A DNA stretch of 64,000 nt from an uncultured Gellertiella sp. GTDB lineage: Bacteria; Pseudomonadota; Alphaproteobacteria; Rhizobiales; Rhizobiaceae. Each line of letters opens with the position of its first letter. Position 1 is the stretch's first letter. The translations under genes were made by a program, and so were the position numbers. The DNA is taken from contig NZ_OY735139.1 in assembly GCF_963457605.1 (NCBI RefSeq), positions 2,572,001-2,636,000 of the forward strand, read 5' to 3'. Below are positions 44,551 to 53,315 of the stretch, piece by piece. The notes under the pieces were generated by a model that saw only the letters and a list, made by a program, of their open reading frames with translations, was not told where the DNA came from and did no database searches.

Positions 44551-45720
44551 ATGTCCACGGGGGAAGGCGACAGGCCGAGGCAAGATCTGGCAGAAGGAGA
44601 CCTGCCGCTGCTGATCGACAGGAGCGCCTCGCAACCGGGCAGATCCTCGGCGGCACGCTGGCTCTGGCTGCTTCTGCCGGTTCTTCTCATTGCCGGACTT
44701 CTTGCCTGGCGATTTCTCCCCTTGGGACAGGATCAGGCGACAGCGCTCGCGCCTGCAGCCGGGACCGTAAAATCGGACATTTTCGGTCTTGGCACCATCC
44801 TGCCGCGTGGCCGGGTGCTGGTGATCGCCCCGCCTTCCGGCTCAGGTGATGCCCGGATCGCCCGGATCGAGGTGGCGGAAGGTCAGACGGTTTCAGCCGG
44901 TGAGGTGCTCGCCCGGCTCGACAACCAGGCCCAGCTCGAAGCCATGGTTGATGTCGCCCGCTCCGCCGTCGATGCGCGGCAGGCCGCTCTCGAACAGACC
45001 CGGGTTGCGGTTTTCGCCAACCGGGCCGAAGCCGAAGCCGCGCTTGCCCGGGGCGAGGCGCAGGCGGAAAATGCCGCCAGCGATTTTGCCCGGTCTGAAG
45101 CGCTCGCCAAACGTGGTGTCATTGCAGGAGACTTGCTCGACAGCAAGCGCACCCTGATGCGCGAGACCCGGCTTGAGGCGGAGCGGCTGAAGGCGGTGCT
45201 GACGCGCTTTGCCGTTGCCGATCCGGAACGGCAGGTCGACGTATTATTGGCCGCCAAGACACTGGAACAGGCGCGCGCCGATTTCGCCCGGGCCAAGGCG
45301 GATCTGGAAAAGGCCGTGGTGCGCGCCCCGGTGTCCGGCACGATCCTGAAAATCATGGCGCGGTCAGGCGAAAGGGCGGCAAGCCAGGGCATTTTCCGGC
45401 TGGCCGATCTCGCCGACATGACCGTCGATGTCGAGGTCTACCAGACCGATATCGGTCGGGTTCAAACGGGTGATACGGTCGATATTTCGTCGGATTCGCT
45501 TCCCCGTCCGATGAAGGGCAGAGTGGAGCGGATCGGGCTTGAAGTCGGCAAGCAGGTGCTGGTCGATACCAGTCCCGCCGCCAATACCGATGCGCGGGTG
45601 GTGATTGCCACGGTGGCACTTGCCCCCGGAGACACCATCCTTGCGGCCCGATTTACCAATCTGCAGGTTACCGCCGCCATTCATGCGCGTCCCGCGCCCC
45701 CGCCGGGATCGGGGTCATGA
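44551..45720 (+). CDS. DevB-type membrane fusion (HlyD-family) protein of an ABC exporter
   Basis: 389 residues. A cytoplasmic N-terminus, one membrane helix (ARWLWLLLPVLLIAGLLAW), then biotinyl-lipoyl-like half motifs (VAPPSGSGDARIARIEVAEGQ, VVRAPVSGTILKIMARSGE) separated by a long coiled coil (about residues 140-255), as in adaptors of tripartite ABC pumps. The next two genes encode the permease and ATPase; the permease gene overlaps it by four bases. A periplasmic adaptor bridging to an outer-membrane channel is expected. Substrate unknown; the TetR neighbour suggests toxic compounds. Confidence 0.9.
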   Translation: MSTGEGDRPRQDLAEGDLPLLIDRSASQPGRSSAARWLWLLLPVLLIAGLLAWRFLPLGQDQATALAPAAGTVKSDIFGLGTILPRGRVLVIAPPSGSGDARIARIEVAEGQTVSAGEVLARLDNQAQLEAMVDVARSAVDARQAALEQTRVAVFANRAEAEAALARGEAQAENAASDFARSEALAKRGVIAGDLLDSKRTLMRETRLEAERLKAVLTRFAVADPERQVDVLLAAKTLEQARADFARAKADLEKAVVRAPVSGTILKIMARSGERAASQGIFRLADLADMTVDVEVYQTDIGRVQTGDTVDISSDSLPRPMKGRVERIGLEVGKQVLVDTSPAANTDARVVIATVALAPGDTILAARFTNLQVTAAIHARPAPPPGSGS

Positions 45721-46892
45721 GCCGGATTCTGGAATATCTGCTGGGACGCCTCCCTGTCGGCTGGCTGCAGCTTACCCATAACCGGCCCCGGTTGCTGGCG
45801 GCCCTTGCGGGGGTGGCCTTTGCCAATGTGCTGGTCTTCATGCAGCTCGGCTTTTTCGGGGCGCTGGTCGGCAGCATTGCCTTGCCCTATGAGCAACTCG
45901 CAGGCGACGTGCTGATCTCGGCCTCCGACATGAACACGCTTGCCGATGCCGGTCCCTTGCCGCGCCAGCGGCTTTATGAAGCCCTGTCCGTGCCGGGTGT
46001 TGCCGATGTGACACCGCTGTTTTACGGCAAGCTCGACTGGAAGCAGCCGGATGGCACCATCCGGGGGCTGGACGTGTTCGGGGTCGATCCCGCCAAGCCT
46101 GCCTTCCGGTTCCTGAAGGGCAATCCCGCCCTGCATGACCTGACACTGGCCGATCATGCGCTGATCGACCGGGGGACACGCAATGTGGTGGGCGATGTGC
46201 TCCAGCGGATCGGCAGGGGCGAGCCCTACCAGTTCGAGGCCAAGGGGCGCAGGCTCACGGTCTCCGGCCTGTTCCAGATCGGCGGCGGCTTTACCACCGA
46301 CGGCTATCTCGTGGTCTCCGACCAGACCTTCCTGCGGCTCTACCCGCAACGGCTGGCAGGCGCACCGAACCACATTCTGGTGACGGCGGCAAAGGGCATC
46401 CAGCCCGCAACGCTTGCCGCCCGCCTCGGTCAGGTCCTGCCCGCCTATGACAGCGTCGCCCGCACGGTCAGCGATGCGGTCGCCAGGGATCAGGCCTTCC
46501 AGACCACGCAAAGGCCGGTGGGGCTGGTGTTCGGCTTCGGCATCGTCATCGGCACGCTGGTCGGCAGCATCATCGTCTATCAGGTGCTTTCCACCGATGT
46601 CGCCGATCACCTCAAGGAATATGCGACCTTCAAGGCCATCGGCTATGGCCAGCGCTTCTTTCTGGGCATCGTCTTCGAGGAGGCGCTGATACTCGCGATC
46701 CTCGGCTTCATTCCCGGCGTGGTTCTGTCGGTGATCCTCTATCGCCTGATTGCCGACAAGACGGGATTGCCGCTGCACATGACGGAATGGCGGCCCTGGA
46801 TCGTGCTCTCGGGGACGATCCTGATGTGTTCGCTGTCCGGCATGGCGGCAACCCGGCGGTTGGCGCGGGCCAATCCCGCCGACCTGTTTTGA
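45717..46892 (+). CDS. DevC-type ABC exporter permease (FtsX-like)
   Basis: 391 residues with four membrane helices: one near the N-terminus (RLLAALAGVAFANVLVFMQ) and three at the C-terminus (LVFGFGIVIGTLVGSIIVYQ, a second around IVFEEALILAILGFIPGVVL, a third near WIVLSGTILMCSLSG). Between the first and second is a large periplasmic domain, the layout of DevC/MacB-type permeases. Overlaps devB-like ATGA at 45717-45720. Confidence 0.9.
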   Translation: MSRILEYLLGRLPVGWLQLTHNRPRLLAALAGVAFANVLVFMQLGFFGALVGSIALPYEQLAGDVLISASDMNTLADAGPLPRQRLYEALSVPGVADVTPLFYGKLDWKQPDGTIRGLDVFGVDPAKPAFRFLKGNPALHDLTLADHALIDRGTRNVVGDVLQRIGRGEPYQFEAKGRRLTVSGLFQIGGGFTTDGYLVVSDQTFLRLYPQRLAGAPNHILVTAAKGIQPATLAARLGQVLPAYDSVARTVSDAVARDQAFQTTQRPVGLVFGFGIVIGTLVGSIIVYQVLSTDVADHLKEYATFKAIGYGQRFFLGIVFEEALILAILGFIPGVVLSVILYRLIADKTGLPLHMTEWRPWIVLSGTILMCSLSGMAATRRLARANPADLF

Positions 46893-46903
46893 GGGAGGGG
46901 GAA

Positions 46904-47596
46904 ATGCCAGCCAGTCCCGATGCCCCCCTTCAGATCTCCGGCCTCAGCCACTGGTTCGGCACCGGCGAGGCCCGCAAGCAGGTGCTCTATGACATCGACC
47001 TGACATTGGCCAGGGGCACGCTGACGGTGCTGCTTGGCGCGTCCGGTTCCGGCAAGACGACCCTGCTGACGCTCGCGGGCTGCCTGCGACGGCTGGAGGC
47101 GGGCAGCATCAACCTGCTCGGGCAGGAACTCAAGGGTGCCGGCGAAGCCGCCCTTGTCGAAAGCCGCCGCAGGCTCGGTTTCATCTTTCAGGCGCATAAC
47201 CTGCATGAAAGCCTGACGGCGCTGCAAAATGTGCGGATGGGGCTGGAAGTGCACGGCAAGCCCGCCATGCGGCACTGGCAGCAGGCCGCCGCGCATGTCT
47301 TGGGCGCGCTTGGCCTGTCCGACCGGCTTGATTACCTCCCCGCCAACCTGTCCGGCGGGCAGAAGCAGCGGGTGGCGGTGGCCCGCGCGCTGGTCGGCAA
47401 TCCCGAGATGATCTTTGCCGATGAACCGACGGCAGCCCTTGACCGCGACAGCGGCCTGCAGGTTGTCGAAATGCTGAAGCGCCTGGGGCGCGAACGCGGC
47501 ACGACCACCTTGATGGTCACCCATGACAACCGGATTCTGGATCTCGCAGACCGCATCATCACCATGCAGGACGGGCGCATCCTGAAACAGGCATAG
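46904..47596 (+). CDS. DevA-type ABC exporter ATPase
   Basis: 230 residues from ATG 46904 with ribosome site GGAGGGGG. Walker A GASGSGKTTLL, Q-loop FIFQAHNLHESL, signature LSGGQKQRVAVARAL, Walker B MIFADEPTAALD and H-loop VTHDNRI are complete. Powers the DevBC-type exporter. A GC-rich perfect hairpin (47622-47631 with 47637-47646) lies after its stop. Confidence 0.95.
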   Translation: MPASPDAPLQISGLSHWFGTGEARKQVLYDIDLTLARGTLTVLLGASGSGKTTLLTLAGCLRRLEAGSINLLGQELKGAGEAALVESRRRLGFIFQAHNLHESLTALQNVRMGLEVHGKPAMRHWQQAAAHVLGALGLSDRLDYLPANLSGGQKQRVAVARALVGNPEMIFADEPTAALDRDSGLQVVEMLKRLGRERGTTTLMVTHDNRILDLADRIITMQDGRILKQA

Positions 47597-47621
47597 GCCG
47601 GACGGTCTGCCGACAAGGTAA

Positions 47622-47646
47622 CGCGGACAGGCAAGACCTGTCCGCG
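47622..47646. terminator. Hairpin between convergent exporter operon and RNA helicase
   Basis: CGCGGACAGG / CCTGTCCGCG, ten perfect pairs with a CAAGA loop. No strong U run on either side, so a two-way, possibly Rho-assisted stop. Confidence 0.55.
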
Positions 47647-47671
47647 CGCTCTGTTCCTGTCAGGTCCGGGC

Positions 47672-49534
47672 TCAGTCCCGGAACTTCTTCTTCGGGCCGC
47701 TCTTGGCATAGTCCGGCTTGCCGCCGGTGCCCGGCTTGGCGAATTTCGGCTTTCCTGCCGGCTTGCCACCCGGCTTGTCGGCGCGGTCCTTGTCCCAGGT
47801 CTTGGCCGGAGGGCGATCCTCGTCGAAGCGGCGCACGGCAGGGGCACGCTTCGGACCACCGGCTCCACCGCCGGCTGAAAAGTCCGGCTTGCCGGGAAGG
47901 GCGGTGACGCGAATGCTGTTTTCCAGCATCCTGTTCGGGCCGAGAGCGGTCTCAAAGGTACCGACGCTGCCTGCGGCGATTTCAATGAAGGTTTCGGTCT
48001 GCTGCATCTTGATCGCGCCGATGTCGCGCTTGGAGATATTGCCGTTGCGGCAGAGCATCGGGATCAGCCAGCGCGGCTCGGCATTCTGGCGGCGACCGAC
48101 CGACAGCGAGAACCAGGTGCTGTCGCCGAAATCCTCACGCGGACCGGTGCGGTCTTCCCGCTCGAATGTCGGACGGTCGGGACGGTCGGTGCGCTCGCGC
48201 TTGCGGCCCGGTTCGAGAACGGTGATTTCCGTCAGTTCTTCCGGTGCCGAGCGTCCTTCACGATAGAGGCGCAGGAAAGCGGCGGCGACCTGTTCGGCGC
48301 TGTGGCTGGCAAGCAGCGTTGCAACCGTCTCGCTTTCGTCCTCGCTGATCCGGTCGGAGAGAATGGTGGAAGCCATCATCCGCTCGGCGTCCCTGGCTAG
48401 GATCTCGTCGGCGGAGGGGGCATTGACCCAGGCGGCGGTAATTCCGGCATCGCCAAGCACCCGTTCCGCCTTGCGCCGCGCATTGAGCGGCACGATCAGG
48501 GCGCTGACGCCCTTGGACCCGGCGCGCCCGGTGCGGCCCGAACGGTGCAGCAGGGTTTCGCGATTGGTCGGCAGATCCGCATGGATGACGAGTTCGAGAC
48601 CGGGCAGGTCGATGCCGCGTGCGGCAACGTCGGTTGCAATGCAGACCCGGGCGCGACCATCGCGCATTGCCTGCAGCGCATGGCTGCGCTCATTCTGCGA
48701 CAGCTCGCCGGAGAGAGCCACCACCGAGAAGCCCCGGTTGTTGAAACGGGCGGTCATGTGGTTGACGGCGGCGCGTGTCGAGCAGAACACCAGCGCATTC
48801 TTCGCCTCATAGAAGCGCAGCGCGTTGATGATGGCGTTTTCCCGGTCGGTGGGGGCCACCAGCATGGCGCGGTATTCGATGTCGTGATGCTGGTCGGCGT
48901 CACCGGCAGCGGTGATGCGCACGGCATCGCGCTGGTAGTTCTTGGCAAGCTGGGCAATCGAGCGGGAGACCGTCGCCGAGAACATCAGCGTGCGGCGTTC
49001 GGCGGGCGAGGCCTCGAGGATGAATTCGAGATCTTCGCGGAAGCCGAGATCGAGCATCTCGTCGGCCTCGTCGAGCACGACCGCCGACAGGCTGTCGAGG
49101 ATCAGCGAGCGCTTGGTGATATGGTCGCGCAGGCGGCCCGGGGTGCCGACGACGATATGCGCGCCGCGTTCCAGAACCCGGCGTTCGGTGCGCATGTCCA
49201 TGCCGCCGACACAGGAGGCAACGGTGGCACCGGTCAGCTCATAGAGCCATTCCAGCTCGCGCTGCACCTGCAGGGCCAGTTCGCGGGTGGGCGCAACCAC
49301 CAGGGCGAGCGGCGCGGTGGCGCGCTCGAAACGGGGCTTGCCCTTCAGCAACTGCGGTGCCAGCGCCAGCCCGAAGGCCACGGTCTTGCCGGAGCCGGTG
49401 CGGGCCGAAACCAGCGCGTCGGAGGTGCCGAGCGCCGGGTCGAGAACGGATTGCTGCACCGGCGTCAGGCCGGTGTAACCACGCTTATGCATTGCTTCGG
49501 CAATCGCCGGAACGATGCCTTCAAATTCTGTCAT
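47672..49534 (-). CDS. DEAD-box ATP-dependent RNA helicase
   Basis: 620 residues from ATG 49534. Motifs ARTGSGKT, PTRELALQ, GTPGRLRDHI, VLDEADEMLDLGF, MFSATVS, STRAAVNHM, ATDVAARGIDLPGL and HRSGRTGRAG run in order. A DbpA-like RNA-binding region and a Lys/Gly-rich tail (GGKPDYAKSGPKKKFRD) follow, as in CsdA/DeaD-type proteins acting in ribosome assembly or cold adaptation. Upstream, the 331-bp gap 49535-49865 to the phosphoesterase gene holds no gene; I see no clear structured leader. Confidence 0.93.
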   Translation of the reverse strand: MTEFEGIVPAIAEAMHKRGYTGLTPVQQSVLDPALGTSDALVSARTGSGKTVAFGLALAPQLLKGKPRFERATAPLALVVAPTRELALQVQRELEWLYELTGATVASCVGGMDMRTERRVLERGAHIVVGTPGRLRDHITKRSLILDSLSAVVLDEADEMLDLGFREDLEFILEASPAERRTLMFSATVSRSIAQLAKNYQRDAVRITAAGDADQHHDIEYRAMLVAPTDRENAIINALRFYEAKNALVFCSTRAAVNHMTARFNNRGFSVVALSGELSQNERSHALQAMRDGRARVCIATDVAARGIDLPGLELVIHADLPTNRETLLHRSGRTGRAGSKGVSALIVPLNARRKAERVLGDAGITAAWVNAPSADEILARDAERMMASTILSDRISEDESETVATLLASHSAEQVAAAFLRLYREGRSAPEELTEITVLEPGRKRERTDRPDRPTFEREDRTGPREDFGDSTWFSLSVGRRQNAEPRWLIPMLCRNGNISKRDIGAIKMQQTETFIEIAAGSVGTFETALGPNRMLENSIRVTALPGKPDFSAGGGAGGPKRAPAVRRFDEDRPPAKTWDKDRADKPGGKPAGKPKFAKPGTGGKPDYAKSGPKKKFRD

Positions 49535-49865
49535 GATCAGTCTTTCGGGTTTCGAGAGGCCGGGGCACCACAATCCGCGGGAGGCAAACGGGGGGTCCGG
49601 GCAAAACGGGCGGCATGGCCGCTAATCCAATTAAAGGTGCGCCGTTCCTACTCGAAACTTCAAGCTTTGTACAGGGGGCGCATGCGCCGCCTTGCGTCAA
49701 TCGTCCTTGCCACGGCAAGCTCCGCCAAAGCCCGTCGATAGTCCTGAAATCACGCTGATTCTTGACCTTTGTCACCCCATAAGACCAACGAGGAATGGCC
49801 GGACGGGGACTGCACGCCTATAAGAAATAAACTGTGCCCGAACCTGCGGAGATCCTGCAACCCCG
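49535..49865. other. Intergenic region, nothing recognised
   Basis: 331 bases between two divergent genes, without a supported reading frame, repeat or terminator. It should hold both promoters. A TATAAG-like box at about 49818-49823 is 44 bp before the phosphoesterase ATG, but no good -35 matches it. Confidence 0.4.
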
Positions 49866-50600
49866 ATGCTGATTGCGCTTCTGTCCGACATCCATGCCAA
49901 CCGGGAGGCTTTCGAGGCCACGCTTGCGGCAATCAAGGGCGTGGATCAGATCGTCATCCTCGGCGATATCGTCGGCTATGGGGCAGATCCCGGCTGGTGT
50001 GCCGACACCGTGCAGGACCTTGCCGCGTCAGGCGCAGTGGTTGTCCGCGGCAATCATGACCAGGCGGCCTGCGAGACCCGGTGCGACATGAATTCGACAG
50101 CCCGGATCGCCATCGAATGGACGCGGGACATGCTGTCCCCGGCGCAGAAAGCCTATCTCTCCGGCCTGCCGCTGACCGTGAATGAGGAGGACCGGCTCTA
50201 TGTCCATGCCGAGGGGAGTGCGCCCGGGGCGTGGCAGTATGTGACCGACATCGCCGATGCGCGGGCGCATTTCGCCGGAACCTCGACGCGGATCAGCTTC
50301 TGCGGCCATATCCATGTGCCCGCGCTCTATTGCCAGCCGGTCATCGGCAAGGTCACGAAATTCCTGCCGAATTCCGAAGCCCGCATCCCGTTGCTGGTCC
50401 AGCGGCGCTGGCTTGCGGTGATGGGATCTGTCGGCCAGCCACGGGATGACAATCCGGCAGCGGCTTTCGCGCTCTACGATACGGCACGGCGCGAATTGCA
50501 GTTCCGCCGCGTCGCCTACGATATTGAAACCGCGCAACACAAGATACGCCTGGCGGGCCTGCCGGAAGGACTCGCGGCACGCCTTGCGAGGGGGCACTGA
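49866..50600 (+). CDS. Metallophosphoesterase
   Basis: 244 residues. Calcineurin-like metal-binding motifs: LSDIHANREAFEA (D-x-H), VILGDIVGYGADPGWC (GD), VRGNHDQA (GNHD) and FCGHIHVPALY (GHxH). Cleaves phosphoesters; the substrate may be a phosphoprotein or nucleotide. The next gene, four bases later in the same direction, encodes a Ser/Thr kinase fused to a USP domain, so a phosphatase-kinase pair is possible. Confidence 0.9.
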   Translation: MLIALLSDIHANREAFEATLAAIKGVDQIVILGDIVGYGADPGWCADTVQDLAASGAVVVRGNHDQAACETRCDMNSTARIAIEWTRDMLSPAQKAYLSGLPLTVNEEDRLYVHAEGSAPGAWQYVTDIADARAHFAGTSTRISFCGHIHVPALYCQPVIGKVTKFLPNSEARIPLLVQRRWLAVMGSVGQPRDDNPAAAFALYDTARRELQFRRVAYDIETAQHKIRLAGLPEGLAARLARGH

Positions 50601-50603
50601 ACC

Positions 50604-52010
50604 ATGGCGGCAGCACGGCTTCACCCGGGCTTGGAACTCGACGGGTTCGCGTTGCAGGAGCTTGCCCATACCGGCGGCATGGCGCGGCTGTGGATCGTCA
50701 CCCATCCCGGCCACGAACAGCCACTGCTGATGAAGGTGCCGATGATCGGCGAGGGCGATGATCCCGCCGCCATCGTCAGCTTCGAGATGGAACAGATGAT
50801 CCTGCCTCGGCTCACCGGCCCGCATGTGCCGCAGCACATCGCCAATGGCGATTTTGCCACCCATCCCTATATCGTCATGGAACGGCTGCCGGGAAAGTCG
50901 CTCTACCCCATCCTCAAGGAACTGCCGCTGGCACCGAGGGCGGTGGCCGAACTGGGCGTGAAGATCGCCACTGCCGTCGACGCCCTGCATCGCCAGCATG
51001 TGGTGCATCTCGATCTCAAACCGTCGAACATCCTGTTTCGCGACAGTGGCGAAGCGGTGCTGATCGATTATGGCCTGGCCCGGCACAATCTGCTGCCGGA
51101 CCTGATGGAGGAGGAGTTTCGCCTTCCCTATGGCACGGCCCCCTATATGGCGCCCGAACAGATCCTGCGATGCCGCAGCGATTATCGCAGCGACATTTTC
51201 GCGATGGGCGTGCTTCTCTATTTCTTCGCGACCGGCGAGCGGCCGTTTGGCGATCCGCAACGGCTGAAGGGGCTGAAACGGCGTCTCTGGCGCGATCCCT
51301 GGCCGCCGCGTGCCCTGAACCCGGCAATTCCGCCCGCGCTGCAGGAGGTCATCCTCCGGGCGCTCGAGGTCAACCCGGCCCGCCGCTATCCGACGGCTGC
51401 CCAGATGGCGGCGGACCTGAAGGATCTTTCTGCCGTGACACTGTCGTCGCGAGCCCGCAAGGTGAAGCGCGATCCCTGTATCGAGGTGATCAGGCGGCGG
51501 TTCAATCCCGAGCCGCTGGAGCGGCCGCGGGTCCGGCAGCAGCCGGGCCAGCTTTCGAACGCGCCCATCGTCGCCGTCGCCATCGATCTCGGCGACAGTT
51601 CCGCCGACCTGATGGAGGCGCTGCGCGTGACGACGCAGAGGATCATCGAGAAGAGCCCGCAGGCCCGTGTCGCCTGCATCAACATTCTGAAGATCAACCG
51701 CCTGGCACTCGATACGATGCTGGATGAAAGCGGCCAGAACAAGCATGTGCAGCGGCTGGTGGAACTGAAGAACTGGGCCGCGCCGCTCGATGCGCCGGAG
51801 GGAGTGGTAACCTTTCATGTGCTGGAAGCCGTATCACCCGCCGATGCCATCCTCGATTATGCCAGGCAAAATTACGTGGATCACCTCGTCATGGGGGCGA
51901 GGGCCGCCTCCACCATGCGCTCGCTGCTCGGCAGTGTGTCCGGCGAGGTGGCGGCGCATGCGCCCTGCACGGTGACCGTGGTGCGCAAACGCGAAGCTCC
52001 GGGGAACTGA
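50604..52010 (+). CDS. Serine/threonine kinase fused to a universal stress protein domain
   Basis: 468 residues from ATG 50604. Eukaryotic-type kinase: LLMKVPM with the ATP lysine (44), HLDLKPSN with catalytic Asp137, DYG (155-157, in place of DFG), APYMAPEQ activation segment and SDIFAMGVLLY. From about residue 320 a UspA-like domain follows, ending in DHLVMGARAASTMRSLLGSVSGEVAAHAPCTVTVV, with the G-x(2)-G-x(9)-G(S/T)-like ATP-binding pattern modified. This arrangement is a known but rare architecture. Substrates unknown; no membrane segment, so cytoplasmic. Confidence 0.9.
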   Translation: MAAARLHPGLELDGFALQELAHTGGMARLWIVTHPGHEQPLLMKVPMIGEGDDPAAIVSFEMEQMILPRLTGPHVPQHIANGDFATHPYIVMERLPGKSLYPILKELPLAPRAVAELGVKIATAVDALHRQHVVHLDLKPSNILFRDSGEAVLIDYGLARHNLLPDLMEEEFRLPYGTAPYMAPEQILRCRSDYRSDIFAMGVLLYFFATGERPFGDPQRLKGLKRRLWRDPWPPRALNPAIPPALQEVILRALEVNPARRYPTAAQMAADLKDLSAVTLSSRARKVKRDPCIEVIRRRFNPEPLERPRVRQQPGQLSNAPIVAVAIDLGDSSADLMEALRVTTQRIIEKSPQARVACINILKINRLALDTMLDESGQNKHVQRLVELKNWAAPLDAPEGVVTFHVLEAVSPADAILDYARQNYVDHLVMGARAASTMRSLLGSVSGEVAAHAPCTVTVVRKREAPGN

Positions 52011-52016
52011 CCGGCC

Positions 52017-52475
52017 TCACACGTCCGGCATGAGCCTTGCGAGCAGGCGGGACAGCGTTGCGGCTTCTTCGTCGCTGAGAAGGGTGCCGAGATGGTTTTG
52101 CAGGGAGGGGCCATAGACGCTCCAGGCCTGAAGGCGCAGGGATGCGCCCTTGTCGGTCAGTTCCACCCAGCGCCCGCGCCCGTCCTCCTCGTAAGCCCGC
52201 CGGGTCAGCAATTGCTTTTGTTCCATCCGGTCGAGGAGACGGGAGAGGTTGTACTGGCTGAGCAGGATGCGCTGCTCGATTTCATAGGGGCGCAACCGTC
52301 CTCCCTCTGCGCGCGACAGTTCCAGCAGCACGTCATACCAGCCGAGCGGCGGCAGGCCGGCGGCCTTGAGGTCCGTCTCCACCGCCGCCAGCAGATGCTT
52401 TTGTGCCCGCATCAGCCGGACCCATGCTTCGGTGACGGCGGGGGAGGGCAGGGTCTGTTCCGAAATTGCACTCAT
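52017..52475 (-). CDS. MarR-family regulator
   Basis: 152 residues from ATG 52475. Winged HTH: GWYDVLLELSRAEGGRLRPYEIEQRILLSQYNLSRLLDRMEQKQLLTRRAYEEDGRGRWVELTDKG, the normal MarR layout with the wing at RGRW. ATG 52475 is preferred to 52520 because a direct-repeat operator lies at 52479-52490, right before it. Divergent from a GST gene; the pair probably responds to an electrophile or drug. Confidence 0.88.
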   Translation of the reverse strand: MSAISEQTLPSPAVTEAWVRLMRAQKHLLAAVETDLKAAGLPPLGWYDVLLELSRAEGGRLRPYEIEQRILLSQYNLSRLLDRMEQKQLLTRRAYEEDGRGRWVELTDKGASLRLQAWSVYGPSLQNHLGTLLSDEEAATLSRLLARLMPDV

Positions 52476-52478
52476 AGA

Positions 52479-52543
52479 TGCATTTACATCCACCTTGACA
52501 GCGGAAGCAAGCCTTTCCATATAAATGCAGTTGCATCTACATC
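52479..52543. promoter_or_regulatory. Direct-repeat operator in the marR/GST gap
   Basis: TGCATTTACATC at 52479-52490 and TGCATCTACATC at 52532-52543 differ in one base and are 53 bp apart, five turns of DNA. They flank the divergent promoters, so the MarR protein may bind both. Confidence 0.65.
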
Positions 52544-52560
52544 AACGGAAGGATCAAGCC

Positions 52561-53256
52561 ATGACAAGCCCGGCACTGACACTGGTCAGCCATCACCTCT
52601 GCCCCTATGTGCAGCGCGCTGCCATCGCGCTTGCCGAAAAGGGCGTGGCCTTCGAACGCCGAATGATCGATCTCGCCAACAAGCCGGACTGGTTTCTGGC
52701 GATCTCGCCGCTCGGCAAGGTGCCGCTGCTCCTGGTTCGCCGCCCTGACGGCAAGGAAGAGGTGCTGTTTGAAAGTGCGGCCATCGTCGAATATCTCGAA
52801 GAGACAGAGAAGGGTCCGACCCTCCATCCCGCGGATGCGCTGACCCGCGCCCGCCATCGCGGCTGGATGGAGTTCGGCTCCAGCCTGCTCGGCGATATCT
52901 GGGGCTACGAGACAACGCAGGATGCGTCCGTGTTCGAGGCCAAACGCCAGGCCATTCGCGGCAAGTTTGCGCAGGTTGAAAAGGCGCTTTCGGCGGGCCC
53001 CTATTTTGCCGGAAGCCAGTTCACGCTGGTGGACGCGGTCTTCGCGCCGATCTTCCGCTATTTCGAAACCTTCGACCGGATCGCCGATACCGGAATCTTT
53101 GCCGGCATGCCGAAGCTTGCCTGCTGGCGGCAGGCGCTTCAGGCCCGGCCCTCGGTCATCGCAGCCGTGGGGGCGGATTATCCCGAGCGGCTGCGTGCCT
53201 TTCTCGAAAGACACGACGCCTATCTGTTGACGCTTGCTGAAGACAAGGTCGTCTGA
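52561..53256 (+). CDS. Glutathione S-transferase family protein
   Basis: 231 residues from ATG 52561 (GGAAGGATCAAGCC upstream). N-terminal thioredoxin-like domain with LVSHHLCPYVQRAAIALAEK (CPYVQ motif of omega-like GSTs, with a cysteine) and SPLGKVPLLLV with the cis-Pro; ESAAIVEYLEE binds glutathione. C-terminal helical domain: GSQFTLVDAVFAPIFRYF. Divergent from marR. The cysteine suggests thiol-transferase or dehydroascorbate-type activity; substrate unknown. Confidence 0.9.
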   Translation: MTSPALTLVSHHLCPYVQRAAIALAEKGVAFERRMIDLANKPDWFLAISPLGKVPLLLVRRPDGKEEVLFESAAIVEYLEETEKGPTLHPADALTRARHRGWMEFGSSLLGDIWGYETTQDASVFEAKRQAIRGKFAQVEKALSAGPYFAGSQFTLVDAVFAPIFRYFETFDRIADTGIFAGMPKLACWRQALQARPSVIAAVGADYPERLRAFLERHDAYLLTLAEDKVV

Positions 53257-53315
53257 GGCGCAGAACGACCGGGCGGGAAGACCTCGCCCGACCGTTGCTG
53301 TCAACAATCTTTGGT

